Assembly: GCA_022494885.1 (NCBI GenBank)
Contig: JAGVSM010004003.1
Span: 62,001-126,000, forward strand
Origin: Micrasema longulum
Taxonomy: Eukaryota; Arthropoda; Insecta; Trichoptera; Brachycentridae
Reading direction: 5' to 3'
Length of the DNA stretch: 64,000 nt
Part shown: positions 1-11,185 of the stretch, in pieces
Position numbering within the stretch: the first letter of the stretch is position 1
Layout of the letters: each line of letters begins with the position of its first letter
Position numbers and translations under genes: made by a program
The notes under the pieces: model-generated
Database searches by the model: none
Seen by the model: only the letters and a program-made list of their open reading frames with translations
What the model was told of the DNA's origin: nothing

Positions 1-35
1 AGATGGCTCCTGCAATGGTAGCCGAAACGTCGGAT
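1..35 (+). other. Possible hammerhead-like or Penelope-type fragment at window edge
   Basis: The first bases hold GGCT (5-8), a 10-11 base loop, AGCC (20-23) and then GAAAC (24-28), followed by GTCGGATC. A short stem followed by GAAAC resembles stem II plus the 3' core of a hammerhead ribozyme, which Penelope-like retroelements often carry near their ends. The required CUGAUGA-type core would lie upstream, outside the window, so this cannot be confirmed here. Confidence 0.15.
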
Positions 36-397
36 CAAATCCAACATACACGGTATCACCCAAAAAAGATACATAATATCATTATTTTTGTTTTCCTTCT
101 ATGGATCTGAGCCATCAATGTGTACGTCTCAGAAGAGTACATATTTAAATGTCAGCCCGTATACTAAACCATGCCTATGTGTATCCTATTTTTCAAGAAA
201 TTTTAGGATTGGGATATAACGAAATAATAAAATAAAATTTATTCAAGAAAAGTAAAAATGAAACATAAAATAAAAAAAAAGTAAATATCTCGAAAATCAA
301 CTGAAACTTTTTTTTAACCATCAACATTAGTAAAATATTTTTTTTAGTCGTTAGAATAGCAAATATTATCAATAATTGGTCAATTGATAAAGATAAA

Positions 398-1100
398 ACG
401 TTTTATTACAGTCTACACAAACTCAAAAATGTTTTTGTTCAGAGTATTCTGACTTTTTGTACATTAGCGGTGTCATTTTCTTTTTTTTTATTAGAACAAA
501 AAGAACAGTACTTATGTTTTTTTAGCTCTAGTTGTTTTGCTTAAAGCTTACTATCTGTACCAGATGGCTTGACGAAAATTCAGCTTATATTTTCTCCTAA
601 AGATCTCTTCAAAGTCGGAGCTTCAAGTCGTTTTCCCATCCAAGGGTTGACCAAGTTTTTTTTGTCGTTCACTGAAGCGTATATTCTTTAATTTATTTTT
701 TTTTAAGAGCCAAAATTACTCGCAAACGAGTGGAGGCGCGAAAAAAAAAGGGTTGACTAAATATGTGCTGAGTTACTTCGTGAGAATGCTCGTCTGTTTG
801 AGTTTTTTATTGTTCTTGATCATATTGTGGCCGTCAATTACAACAAAATTTACAAATGCTACGGTCAAGATGCCGTAGAAGACTGCCATTAACCGTTTTT
901 TAGTTTTGCATCTGCACAAAACCGAGGAACACACATGATCAAATTAATTGACGCCTCCTTTAAGTTGATTGTGCTGAGTCAGCTTTTTCGACAGGTGGTA
1001 AGTTTTTCTCCAACGGGATGGTATTCTACTTGGGCAGAAAATTTCATCTTTGCTTTGAACGTCGTCCACAAGCTGGTTATCGTTTTCTTTAGAAGCTAAT
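398..1100 (-). pseudogene. piggyBac-type transposase relic, C-terminal part
   Basis: Translating the minus strand in pieces gives consecutive landmarks of piggyBac transposases. KGGVN-stop-FDHVCS (about 930-960) corresponds to the usual KGGVDxxDxMCxxYS. It is followed by KKRLMAVFYGILTVAFVN (about 830-890), then VNPWMGKRLEAPTLKRSLGE (about 595-657), then a cysteine-rich tail with KYCSFC (about 505-530) and CVDCN (about 400-420). The order and spacing fit the end of the DDE domain plus the C-terminal cysteine-rich domain. In-frame stops, frameshifts and a 98-bp insertion show that it is dead. The N-terminal half and the terminal inverted repeats are not visible. The alternative is a domesticated piggyBac-derived gene, but the stops argue against it. 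Confidence 0.75.
652..749. repeat. 98-bp insertion with 8-bp target-site duplication inside the piggyBac relic
   Basis: GGGTTGAC occurs at 644-651 and again at 750-757. The sequence between them interrupts the transposase frame, because matching protein pieces resume on both sides. The insert runs from CAAGTTTTTTTTGTCG to GGCGCGAAAAAAAAAG. Both ends carry an A/T run that is weakly inverted, and an 8-bp duplication would suit a hAT-type MITE. A short poly(A)-tailed retroposed fragment is also possible. Confidence 0.5.
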
Positions 1101-4100
1101 TCATGTAACTATTTATTAAAACAAAATAATTTAAAAACACATTATCGTAAGACGTCACTCCGCTTTATGAAAACAAGAAATGCTTTTTGATTTTATGTAA
1201 CGGGAAAGATTAATGTGAATGTGTGTGTCATTTATAAAAGAAAACTGTATTACATTGTTTAATTACATATGTACCTCTTTAAATTTTTGACTTAATAAAC
1301 TAAATTAATAAAAAAATGTCCTTAGCCGTAAATTAACATTGAAAACACATTAAATCATCGTAAAAGTTAAAAAATATTTCAATGGAATGTACAAATATTA
1401 AGTTGATTTTAAATTTAAAAATTATTACAAAAATTTTCATAGAACACGTCACTTACAGTAGAAAGTTATTTTCTCTCAATTAAAATAACATAATTTAAAT
1501 ATTAAAAATTCAATGCTTGACAAAAACGTTAATCAACGTCCTTTAAATTTGTTTCACAAACTATTTGACAACAAATACGGATGACGCTTATGAAAGAGCG
1601 CTGCTGGTGTAAAAAAATATCAAGAAGTTTAATTTTTTTACACTGTGATCTAACTCTTTCGTTGTAAAACATTTCAAACCTGTCAAGGTTTGTACTTAAA
1701 ATGTACATAGTTTGGCTCCTTTTGATTCTTAATCTCGATATTTACACAAGCATTGAGTATTAAGCTAAGCAAGCAATGAGACAAAATAAATAGAAAATAC
1801 AAATTTAGTCACTTTGTTATGAGACCACTTGAATTTATTTTGAAGCAAATAGGCATATATTATAATGTGATATAAAAAAACCATCTACCAGTAACAATCG
1901 ATTGATAAGTTTTGTGCCCATTAAATGTATCTATTAAGACTCCTGACATTTCTGTATTAAGCTGTGAGATTCTCGAATAAGTAAAAAAAAAAAAGAAGAT
2001 GAGCTGTCCCAAAACTCATTTATTTAAAATTGTGCCATTGAACAAAAATAAAAAGGAATTAATGAAAAATCCTTAAAACGTATTTTGCGTTCTTTTCATA
2101 ACTTTTTATTATATTTCGTTTATTTCAAATTTATTATTCAATAGTTTTTATATAATTGTAAGCACAGTTTATACATTATTATTTTTATTTGATTAAATAA
2201 CTTTATGTATGTATGTTTTTAACAATTACAACTCGAATCGCTTAGCATATCAATAATAATGGTCTCAAAAATGGACCACAGGACGGACCAACCTTTACGC
2301 AATTTCCTTATTCAAGAGTAGTCATCGAGTCGAAAACGCTCCCAGGGCTCAAGTTCAAAGTTCACGGACAATACTGTACTTTTTATTTTGGCCGGACACA
2401 GGAAACAGAGATTTATTTACATCATTTTATATTTGTCATTTTTCCTTTTTAATTCGAGGCTCTTCTACAAAGCAAAGCACGATTATCTGGAAAACAATCT
2501 GAAATCTTGTAGAAATGTTTACAGCTCAGGTCCGCTTGTCCCATAAATAAAGTTTTCATATGACAAGCGTTTATCTGGGTTCAATAAATTATTAGAACAC
2601 ATGCAAAAAAACATAAAATATAGCTTTTCGATTGATACACATCATAAATAAATCGACAATAAATGAAATATGAATTCAAATGACTTATGTGCTTTTCGAC
2701 AAATGTACATTAGATATTTTTTTAAATATCAATACTCCATACAAAGGTGTGAGTTAAAACTACTCAGCAATTTAAGTGTATAAATAATTTTTTGCAAAAT
2801 TTTGAGTATTTGACTATAAAAAGACTATAAATTACTGTTATTTGTGATGCAAAAACAAACCTCGGTATCTCAATTGTAACTTAAACTGAGTAAATTTACT
2901 TTTTGTCTGGGGTCGATGCATATCACCGTCTGAGAATCTGTTGCTCTTAAACTGTTTTTTTTGCAGAAATAAAGGAGACGCTTATATTTAAACTTAATAT
3001 TATTATGGAAAACAATTTAAGCGGTCATATTTACTAAAAACCTCAAAAATTACGGTGGTTGGATATGGTCGCGTTTGTTTTTTAGCATCACATTTACAAT
3101 CATTAAATTTCTAACTGTTTACGGTAAACGCAAAAAAATTTCCATTGGACCTAAATACGATTTAACGCCTGCTGCAAAAACTTCAATGAGAAAAAAAAGT
3201 ATCTTCCCGGTGATTTGCGTGTTAACAGTGGACTTATATATGCGTCCCAATAATACAAACTTGTCAAAAAACAAAACAAACATAATGAGACTTATAAACT
3301 ATTGAAATAATAGTAAATAACATCGTGTTCCCACAAGCAAAAAACGGAACATTTTTAAGTTCATAAATTTGAAAAAAACTAAATAATTCCTTATCCATAT
3401 ATTTTATAAAAATAAGCATTTAACTTAGCCATGTTATGGCAACATAAATAAAAAATCATAAATTTGCCGGTCACCTTACATGCGTGCGTCCCCCATCACT
3501 GGCAATAACCGACTGAATCTGTTTCATATAAACACCGGTCACAAAATAGCGTCTCTGTCTTTCTTGTTATGAGTTCTATCATTCGTGCTCTCCATTATTA
3601 TACATATTTGTTGCTGTATTGTGCCACAAACATTCTTCGCGTAGGAAGAATAAAATATTTTTTGTACTAAAATCCAGCAGTCCTTCAAATTTTACTTCTG
3701 CAATCCGGTGGGAAAATATCCATTTGAAGATTTACAAAAGTACAACCTCATCATTTAAAAAATAAGACAAGTATATCAAGTCTTGTATCGTATGTCGACT
3801 AGTGTGACATCACACACTTGAATTGAATCAGAAAAATGGTTGTTAAGAAAACGCGTAACTTATCATTTGCTGATTTAAGGGTTCAATGCAATATTTTGAA
3901 ATGTATGGGAACAAAGTTTTTTTATGTTTATTTTCAAACGTATTTTTAGATAAATGCACTATGCATAAGGCCATAAGCCAAAAATACTGTAATAATTTTT
4001 TTGTCCTTTCAATCCAATCCGATTTCACGATAAAAGGAACTGAGCATACCCTATTTTCCAGTTCTATTGTATGGAATATACAAAGGATTGGGTGTGACAA

Positions 4101-4240
4101 TGACTACGTACGTATTAAACATTTCCTGTATAACATGAAAGTACGAAAATAGAACTTTTACAATAATTACACACGAGAAAATAGTTTCTTCTGTTTGCGT
4201 TCTAAAACATATGTATATGATTTTTAAATGTTTGTTTTAT
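1101..4240. other. AT-rich unassigned stretch
   Basis: No gene or repeat copy is recognised. Two parts are less AT-rich than the rest: about 2230-2410 and about 3465-3830. Neither gives a recognisable translation. The short open frames at 3075-3305 (76 codons) and 3886-4152 (88 codons) are no longer than expected by chance and have no recognisable motif. Confidence 0.5.
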
Positions 4241-4660
4241 CTATTTATCTACTTTTACACATCTAGTTAATGTTATCACTGTAGCTCTCCAAAAAAAGAG
4301 GCTAACTCTTGTGCTTGGAGAGTGACTTATAATGTTTTAGTTGTTTATTTATAAGAGTTTATATAATTTCAAATATGAGTACAGAAAAAAGAAAAATAAA
4401 AACATAAGACATATCAAGGAAAAATAAAAAACAATAGTGCATTCATACTAATTAAAATTTTATGTTGTTTTTACACGAGTTCAAAAAAATTCTTTAGATG
4501 AACTTTAAATTTATTTGTTGATATATTATTTTTAATAGTTTTTAGTTCATTAGGAAGATTAGTATAATTTTTTACACCCTTAAAGACAAAGACAAATCTA
4601 TTTAATGGTACAAAATTATATTTTGGCGTATGCGGTTAGGATTTAAAATAATGAATATGC
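4241..4660 (-). mobile_element. LINE 3' end, GVKNYTNLPNELK family, copy 1
   Basis: On the minus strand about 4480-4640 translates without interruption as PKYNFVPLNRFVFVFKGVKN followed by YTNLPNELKTIKNNIS and ends in a stop. This is the short C-terminal domain (SFxxxGxKxxNxLPxExK) found after the reverse transcriptase of many Jockey/CR1-like LINEs. The rest down to 4241 is AT-rich 3' untranslated sequence ending in an A-rich tail. It is clearly related to 7660-8110 over about 340 bp and to 40195-40335 over the coding part. All three lie on the minus strand and all are 5'-truncated. Confidence 0.7.
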
Positions 4661-5690
4661 GGATAAATCTCTATACAGTGTTGATTTATTTTTATTTTAA
4701 AATATCAAAACAAAATTCGATACAATTCGCAACTGAAATAAAAATTGGTTTGCTCTCCCTTGAATAAAAGTAATTTTGGAATTAACGAGTTATTTAGGTA
4801 TTTGATATATGTATCAATGCTGGTAAAGGTTTACAGAATGTATCTTTTTAATGCGGTTTGTAATTTCAGATACCTGTATAAATAACCACCCTTAATTTGA
4901 TCAACATAAGTATACTTCATTTTCAACGAAAAGCAAATACGTAAATATCAAAGAAATATGACTCAAATATCAAAGTCAAATTCTTTAAAATTGTGTCCTC
5001 AAAGAGGAAAAGTGTCACAAAAAACGTCGAATCAGATATATTTTTTTCAAATATGCGACACGAGTATTTGACGTTCTTCGTATGCACGGATTCCGCTTGA
5101 TTTTACATGAAACTTTCCCAATAATTCTCCTTCCGGCGCGAAAGGAGGTTCTGCGCTAGGACTCGCAATATTGAAATTTGGGAATTCATAAAGGACCCTC
5201 TGTGAAGAGTGGCCAACGGGGTTGCAGAACCGCTATAAATCCTACTCTATGTGGCAAGATTCGCCCCCGTACATTCGCGCGGAGGGTATTATTCGGCAAA
5301 ATTACCGCATAAATACAAATAATTCCACCATATTTGACCCTATATTGGTCCTCGACGGTATTGGCTATTTTGTCGCCCTCTGGGGTACTAATATAACCCT
5401 TTAAAGTTTTTTATGGATGACTTTAGTTTAGAAACTAACTAATTATTATAATTAAATAAAACAAACTGCGTTGTGTACCAATTTATAATGATTGCGTAAC
5501 AATTAATACTGCTGTAGATGTGTATTGAAACTATCATTTTACTTAAAATTCCACAATAAGCATTTTTTCCATTTATTCTACTGTTTTTCCCACAGATATA
5601 TTAAATACCTATTATTGGGTTTAAGTACTGTGTGTTTTTATAATGAAACAAAAATTAATCTGTTTATAACTATTTACTTTAAACATATAT
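4661..5690. other. Unassigned stretch with a GC-richer patch
   Basis: Mostly AT-rich. The segment 5080-5400 is distinctly richer in G and C and contains a 60-codon plus-strand open frame (5222-5404) that I do not recognise. No splice-site arrangement, repeat partner or motif identifies it. Confidence 0.4.
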
Positions 5691-5694
5691 TTTA

Positions 5695-6085
5695 TTTATT
5701 GTTTCTTCGTTGTCTCAATCCTGGGGATTGGTTTGCAGCAAAGTCCTGCATTTCGTTTTTCATTGGTCTCTATTTTCTGCAGCCCTTTTTAGCTTGACAT
5801 ATGAGGCGCAGTTTAAATCCTCGCACACTTTCTCCAAATATTCCCGTCGGAGGCATATTCTTTGATTTGTCCCCTCAGCCATTCCCGCAATGATGTCATG
5901 CAGGAGACCATCATGGTGTATAATGTAGCCGATCCATTGGGCTTGCCTCTCTGAGATGGTTTTGATTAGGTGCCTCCCTTCTACGGTTCTGCTGAGAATC
6001 TCGTCATAAGTTATGTGGTTTCTCCAGGAAATTCCTAATATTTTTCTGAAGCACCAAATCTCGAAGGCCTTTTGTCTTTTTTTAT
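5695..6085 (-). mobile_element. RTE-like LINE C-terminal relic
   Basis: The minus strand reads KAFEIWCFRKILGISWRNHI, then TYDEILSRT, then RQAQWIGYIIHHDGLLHDII, then an EGTNQRICLRR-like stretch. This is the typical tail of RTE-type and related LINEs: xxFExxCxRRILxISWxDxxxNxEVL, xxxxxLGHxxR, and a basic GKRxxGRxR region. It is nearly open for about 110 codons before stops appear near 5760. The 3' end is AATAAATAAAATATA-like. The upstream reverse-transcriptase core is missing, so this is a 5'-truncated, decayed copy. Confidence 0.7.
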
Positions 6086-6234
6086 CTCTTTCGGTAAGGC
6101 ACCATTATTTATTCTTATGTATACAACAAATATAATGTGCCTTTTTTTTAAATGGGAGTTTCTTATTTTGAGCTTGCTGATTATGCACAAGGCTTTTATT
6201 TACTGCAAAAGTTTTGTACCTTTTAATTACTTTA

Positions 6235-6540
6235 ACTATTGTATGTGAATCTGGTCGGATAATCAGCAAAAGCCATGATAAGGAACTTCTCCGCATTTGC
6301 TTTAAGAAAAAAAAAACACAGATAACTCATTCAGGAGAAGCCGGACTATTGACAGACATCAACAGACTTTCAGTTCCACTTTGAAAGTGTTCGTCATTTT
6401 GTGTTATATTTGTATTTTTTGTGTGCCTTTGTGGACATCATACTATGTATGAAAAATTTTAATCTTATATTTAATTAATTTTTAACTATGTTATACAATT
6501 TGTACAAATTGGTTACGGCTGTTATTAAATAAATAAATAA
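6235..6540 (+). repeat. Interspersed repeat 3' end with (AAATA)n tail, copy 1
   Basis: The stretch from TCTGGTCGGATAATC through CTTCTCCGCATTTGC, CATTCAGGAGAAGCCGGACT and ATTGACAGACATCAACAGAC recurs as its reverse complement at 53165-53360 with high similarity over about 170 bp. This copy continues to TTATTAAATAAATAAATAA, a retroposon-like tail. It is probably a LINE or SINE 3' end read on the plus strand. No coding part is visible. Confidence 0.55.
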
Positions 6541-6663
6541 CACTTAAAAGAATCCTGGAAAAAGGTTTTCTACTCGATGGCTTCTCTCGGATAAAAGTCA
6601 TGAAAGAGAAAATGAGTTCCGCCGAGTCTAGACTCGTAAAACGTGGTGAACTAATCCAGATCA

Positions 6664-6860
6664 GTCCGCCTCGTTGTGTAGTGGTTGACGCGTTAGCCTA
6701 TCAAGGTCCTAGATTCGATTGCTGAAAGGTAGTCGTATGATATTTGTTTTAAAGGTTTTTTTACACTGAAATGATTCACTGACCCTGGATTGGCATCTGA
6801 AGAGTAAGACATATGATTAAGAAATACTAAACTAAGTATTACAATGCAAGGCCATTTTAC
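6664..6860 (+). mobile_element. tRNA-derived SINE1, diverged copy
   Basis: The head (about 6668-6725) has a box A-like GTTGTGTAGTGGTTGACGCG and a box B-like AGATTCGATTGC, as expected of a tRNA-derived pol III promoter. The body, with GACCCTGGATTGGCATCTGA and GAGTAAGACATATGATTAAG, matches the SINE1 body seen at 10.8, 23.2, 34.2, 41.6, 54.7 and 57.5 kb. No (ATG)n tail is visible. Confidence 0.6.
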
Positions 6861-7049
6861 AAAAGTGTGAAAAGTATTTTATTCATTTGCATTTAAATCA
6901 AGCATACATTTACAGAAGTTTGAGAGATGCTATGAAAATAATGCAAAATGCTTAATTGACCTAGTGATTTTTTTTTATATGTCCGCTTTGCAAATCGCGC
7001 CTTGCGTAATTAAAATTTGGAGAGCATTTATATATATTTTTATTATTTT

Positions 7050-7142
7050 ATAATAGTCCCCTAAAAGTAATGTGATTGGAGATCAGTTGGCGGCACGGTG
7101 TACTGTTTATTGCGTTTGTCTGGCATTAAATAAATAAATAAT
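7050..7142 (+). repeat. Probable retroposon 3' end with AAATAAATAA tail
   Basis: A moderately GC-rich stretch (GATCAGTTGGCGGCACGGTG, GTTTGTCTGGCATT) runs into AAATAAATAAATAA, the same tail type as at 6525, 26165 and 40385. No body or second copy is found in this window, so the call rests on the tail. Confidence 0.3.
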
Positions 7143-7659
7143 GTTTTAACCAAGACCTATCCACCCTTTATCATTTGATGGTGCCGTGTGGTTTTTAACA
7201 TGGTGTGAAAACGACCATAGTTGTTGTTGTTGGAAATCCACGTAATTAAAAATTTCGGTTAAGTCTTTGTCACTTTGTCTTTTCATAATTTATATTTTTT
7301 TTCACTCTTAAATACGAACTAATTTTTTAAAACTGTCAAAAATACAAATTAATTATTTATCTGCTTTGTAAATCCAATCATTTAAATTCCTTTTTTAAAA
7401 AACTAAATTTGATAATTATAAAAGTAATTTAAACCTTTTATTTAAAAATCGTCTAATATAAGATCAAAATCTCATTATTCCGTTTTACAACGATATACAT
7501 TTAAAAAAAACCTAATTCGATAATTTATTATCTTAAAAAATGAATATTTCGTTCAATCTGCATATTTTTACCAAAACTTGCAAACAACTATTATTAAAAT
7601 TGTTTTTTTTTTTTTTTTTTAATTTATTTCATAAAAGGTGCATGTTTTTTTTTTTATTC
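7143..7659. other. AT-rich stretch with a poly(T) run
   Basis: No gene or recognised repeat. It contains a T run of about 19-21 bases near 7601-7621 followed by a further T-rich stretch near 7646. Confidence 0.5.
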
Positions 7660-8110
7660 TATTCATAACTACTTTTATACTTCTAGTAAATGTTATCACT
7701 GTAACTCTCTAAAAAAGAAACTATCTCTTGTGCTTGGAGAGTGACTTACACTGTTGTAGTTGTTTATTGTCTTATTTATAAGAGTTTATATCATTTTAAA
7801 TACGAGTACATGAAAAAGAAAAATAAAAACATAGGATATATAAAGAAATACATTCATACTAATTAAAATTATATGTTGTTTTTACACGTGTTCAAAAAAT
7901 TTCTTCAGATTAACTTGAAATTTATTTATTGATATATTATTTTTAATAGTTTTTAGTTCATTGGGGAGATTGTTAAAGTTTTTACACCTTTGAAGACAAA
8001 GCTATTTTGACCATGACTTGTGTGGTATTTAGAAATTTTGATATTATGTTGGTATCTGAGTGACTTATTCATCTCAAATTCTTTTATTTTGTATTTCCTT
8101 TAAATTTAGG
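7660..8110 (-). mobile_element. LINE 3' end, GVKNYTNLPNELK family, copy 2
   Basis: The minus strand at about 7980-8095 translates as FEMNKSLRYQHNIKISKYHT followed by SHGQNSFVFKGVKT, a well-kept piece of LINE C-terminal domain. A one-base shift near 7985 breaks the frame before the NLPNELKTIKN part, which resumes in another frame. The 3' untranslated part (7660-7900) is collinear with 4241-4480. It lies directly beside a family-A repeat. Confidence 0.75.
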
Positions 8111-8224
8111 CATATACCTTTTCTTGTAAAAGGACAACAAAATAAATCATAGAAAAAAAAGTTCATATTTTTAGTTTAAATCCAGGATAGTGCATGTTTT
8201 TTAAAAGAAGGAAAATTTTGAAAG

Positions 8225-8594
8225 TTTCCTTTTTCCTTCAATTCTTTCATCTGTTGATGTTTGTGAAGTTAAAGAGCTGAAACCTTTATTTATGCAGGTG
8301 AGATTCATCTCATTGAATTATTTCACCTACATACTAGGAACGCCTGAAAAAATTATTTTATTAAATTTCTATACTTTTTTATGGGCCAGGTGGATTTATC
8401 AACAATATTTTGAGTTTGTCCAAATCTTTGTAGACAAGACTGGGGAGCTATTAATATTAACATATTACAACAGATATGAAGAACATTTAAGAGAACGTAA
8501 TATATAAGTCTAGGCATTTACAGGGCTTATGACCTGTCATTGGCTGGTTTAAGTGGCCACTTTACAAACTGTGTAACATTCACCATTCTGCCAA
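8225..8594 (+). repeat. Family A modular repeat, copy with modules B-C-D
   Basis: In family A, module B starts TTCAATTCTTTCATCTGTTG and ends near GGAACGCCTGAAAA, module C starts ACAATATTTTGAGTTTGTCC and ends near ACAACAGA, and module D includes CTAGGCATTTACAGGGC, GACCTGTCATTGGCTGG and ACATTCACCATTCTGCC. All three occur here in that order. Short open frames inside it, such as 8292-8507, carry no motif and are not considered genes. It is a probable non-autonomous DNA element, though no transposase is seen. Confidence 0.65.
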
Positions 8595-8639
8595 TATATT
8601 TTTTTTAAAATTTATTTTTCAAAAATATTTACAAAATAG

Positions 8640-9240
8640 TCTTAAATTAAAGTCCTGTTGAGTTGCATACATATAACTCGTCAGCATTGTGTTACAACAA
8701 AATGATGTGTTTATGTGTATTTGTATAAGAGTAAGTGAAGATGTGTGTTTATGTGTATTAATGTGGTAGTAAGTGTTTAGAAGTGTGCATCATTAAATAG
8801 AAAGTGGGATCGTATCGCAGCTAGAAATAATAAATCTTAATTTATTTTTAAATAAATTAAGGGGTATGTAAAATATATCAAAAGATAAAAAAAAACATTT
8901 AAGTTAGAGCAAGAACGATAGTGGAAAAAGTGTTGTGCATAGTTAGTGCTACAGTCTGACAGGTGGAATAAATACTTATTTTTTGTCAAGCAAAAAGGGA
9001 CATTAAGATTAATTTTGAAAAGTAGGGTAAAAAAGTCTACTTTATTATTTAATAATTTATGTAAATAGCATAATTCAGATACAGCGCGTCTATTCTAAAA
9101 AGTTAAAGATCCATTTTGTTTGGCAGATTGGCTGTAAGTACAAAGCATTTTATTGTTTTTATAATCTAGGTATTTGAAAAAATTTCGTTGTTTATTTTCA
9201 ATCCTTTCTATGTTTGTTATGGGCTTATAATGCTTATTTT
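8640..9240 (-). mobile_element. Jockey/CR1-like LINE, reverse-transcriptase tail and 3' UTR
   Basis: Minus-strand translation of about 8840-9238 is almost fully open with a single stop. It starts KHYKPITNIERIENKQRNFF and KYLDYKNN, which match the thumb-region xIxRIExxQRRFLRYLxxK. Then come RRAVSELCYLHKLLNNKVDF and, near the end, NLNVPFCLTKNKYLFHL and STNYAQHFFHYRSCSNLN, which match the C-terminal NVPxxxTRxxxLFHxPxxRTxYxxNSxxxR pattern. About 8640-8840 is a 3' untranslated region with CA/TG-rich sequence like that at 47.9 kb. The upstream palm domain is absent. Confidence 0.75.
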
Positions 9241-9648
9241 TTTTTAGTTATGCTTATTTTTTTTCGATTCTAAGAAAATAAATCAGAGTTGATAAATAGT
9301 ATTTGTGATTTGAATTTTTATATTTAAATGTGTTGGAATAATATGAAAAACAATAGTATTTATAAATTGATATGATAATATATTATCTTTAATATATTTA
9401 CACATATAAATTTAAAAAAGTTACTCGAGAAATAATAAATGAAACAAATTAACTCCAAAATTAGAACTGCGAATTTTTTTTACGGTTTAATTTCTACAAT
9501 AATATAAAAATAATTTTTCAGTCTACTTTGTTATGTTTTTCTTAACATTTAATCTGTTTTTTTTTTTAAAACTTTTACGTATCTAATATATGCGTTCTAA
9601 ACTTTTATAGACATGCTGGATCTCCTCCTTACGGAACAATTTAGATCT

Positions 9649-9820
9649 AAGTTTTTAGCAACAGAGAGGGAAAACATTTTTGAGAAGTGCAAATGGGAGT
9701 ACAGAAATATACAGTTCTTGTGACCTGTCATTGGCCGGTTTAATACCGGGCTGTAAACGCCTAAACTTCCATATTACCTTCTCAAAAATGTTTTCCCTCT
9801 CTGTTGCAATAATTAAATGT
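9649..9820. repeat. Family A hairpin copy with inverted ends
   Basis: GCAACAGAGAGGGAAAACAT at about 9658 is mirrored by ATGTTTTCCCTCTCTGTTGC near 9790-9810, each followed inwards by TTTTGAGAAG or its complement. Between the arms lies a shortened module D with GACCTGTCATTGGCCGGTTT. The copy can fold into a hairpin with arms of more than 30 bp. Confidence 0.65.
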
Positions 9821-10752
9821 ATTTTATTATTTTTTTAAAGGGGCAATATTTTTACCTAACGTTATAGAGAATATGTTTTCAAAGGTAAAAAAGATACAAG
9901 CATTTTCAAAAAAAACAGTATCAAAGTATTTTGTTTGAATTGTTAACAGTTATTATTTTAAATTATGATTTAACGAGTAAACATATTTGGTAATAAACGA
10001 AAATATTAGTAAAAAAATACTCTTGTTAAAACTGAAAATTGTCACAATTTACTAACTAAACCATCAAATCACAAGACCAAAGAATATTATCTTTATTCAT
10101 GGTAAATTATTTTTTATAAGTTTGAGTTATTATTGTATTCTGTGAATCGATAAAACAAATACACATAGGTTTTAATAATTTAACACTCACGTGATGAGCG
10201 CTTTATGGTTTCTACGCAGATTGTAAGTAGTTTTTACCAAGGATACATAATATTGACTCCGATTACGCTATGCAATGCTTGTCTGGTTTTGATTTTGTCG
10301 ATTATTGAGGTGCAAAATATATATTTTACGTGCAAAATTAATTATTTTATGTACATATTATATCCGTTCCTACATCCGTTTAGGAAAGTAGCTTGTCTGC
10401 CAGCAAACAAAATTATTATTACTTTAAACGTTAATTATAATATCGCTTCCCGGGAAAAAAACAAGGATCTCTAAAAAACTAATTCAATTTACATGAGAGC
10501 AGTGACACTAGCCCGCACTATCAGCATACATTTGCAAAAACAAATGTTCAACTTTAAATTCACTCTAGGCATCTAGTTTTAAATGGGAATTGTACACGAA
10601 AAGCGTAATCTGGTCATGTAAAATGTACAAACCAAAGTGCATATTTTAAAATCTAAGATGTCCTTCAGGAAAAACAACTTTGTGACTTTAAATGTATTGT
10701 ACATCGCTTTGTTAATCTGGAATATAAAAAAAAGTTTCCCTCACAACATTCC
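9821..10752. other. AT-rich unassigned stretch
   Basis: No recognised gene or repeat. An 89-codon open frame at 10205-10474 (plus) has hydrophobic, low-information sequence and no motif, so I do not call it a gene. Confidence 0.5.
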
Positions 10753-11022
10753 ATCATTTTTCTCTTTCCGCACCTAATGGTGCATAGGGCACTGCATTTG
10801 TACACTAATCGCAACGTATCTTGATCATTTTCGGTAAAGGTAAGAGGTAAAAGGTAAGATGATCAGTCTGATGCTGCAGGTACCAGTCCAGGGACTATGA
10901 AATATTTAAGTGTGAAAACACCTTTTTATGTAAATATTTCATATCAACCATGTCGGGAATCGAACACGAGACCTCTTGCATGGTAGGCAACCGCGCTGAC
11001 CATTACACTACTAAGTCGACAA
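10753..11022 (-). mobile_element. tRNA-derived SINE1, near full length
   Basis: Read on the minus strand, it begins with a tRNA-like head: GTAGTGTAATGGTCAGCGCG as box A, and box B near 10955-10967, whose plus-strand form GGGAATCGAACACG is the complement of GTGTTCGATTCCC. The body has AAATATTTCATAGTCCCTGG and GACTGGTACCTGCAGCATCA. It ends with GTGCCCTATGCACCATTAGG, followed by a short ATG-type tail remnant. Confidence 0.8.
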
Positions 11023-11185
11023 CACTTGTTTTAAAACTAAAGATTCTTTCGTCGTTCCCCAAATCACAAGAGACTTTGGAAGACGAACATTATATTGCGT
11101 GATTCTAAAATGATTCGATTATTTCCCGAAAATCATAATTAACATGGAAGTTCTTTAAATGAAAAAAAAAGAATGGAATAAATAC

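Noticed and set aside
2230..2410. Conserved regulatory element or exon
   Set aside because: The segment is less AT-rich, but I see no motif, frame or second copy to support a call.
3843..4152. Overlapping 85- and 88-codon frames on opposite strands
   Set aside because: Open on both strands with no motif, most likely chance.
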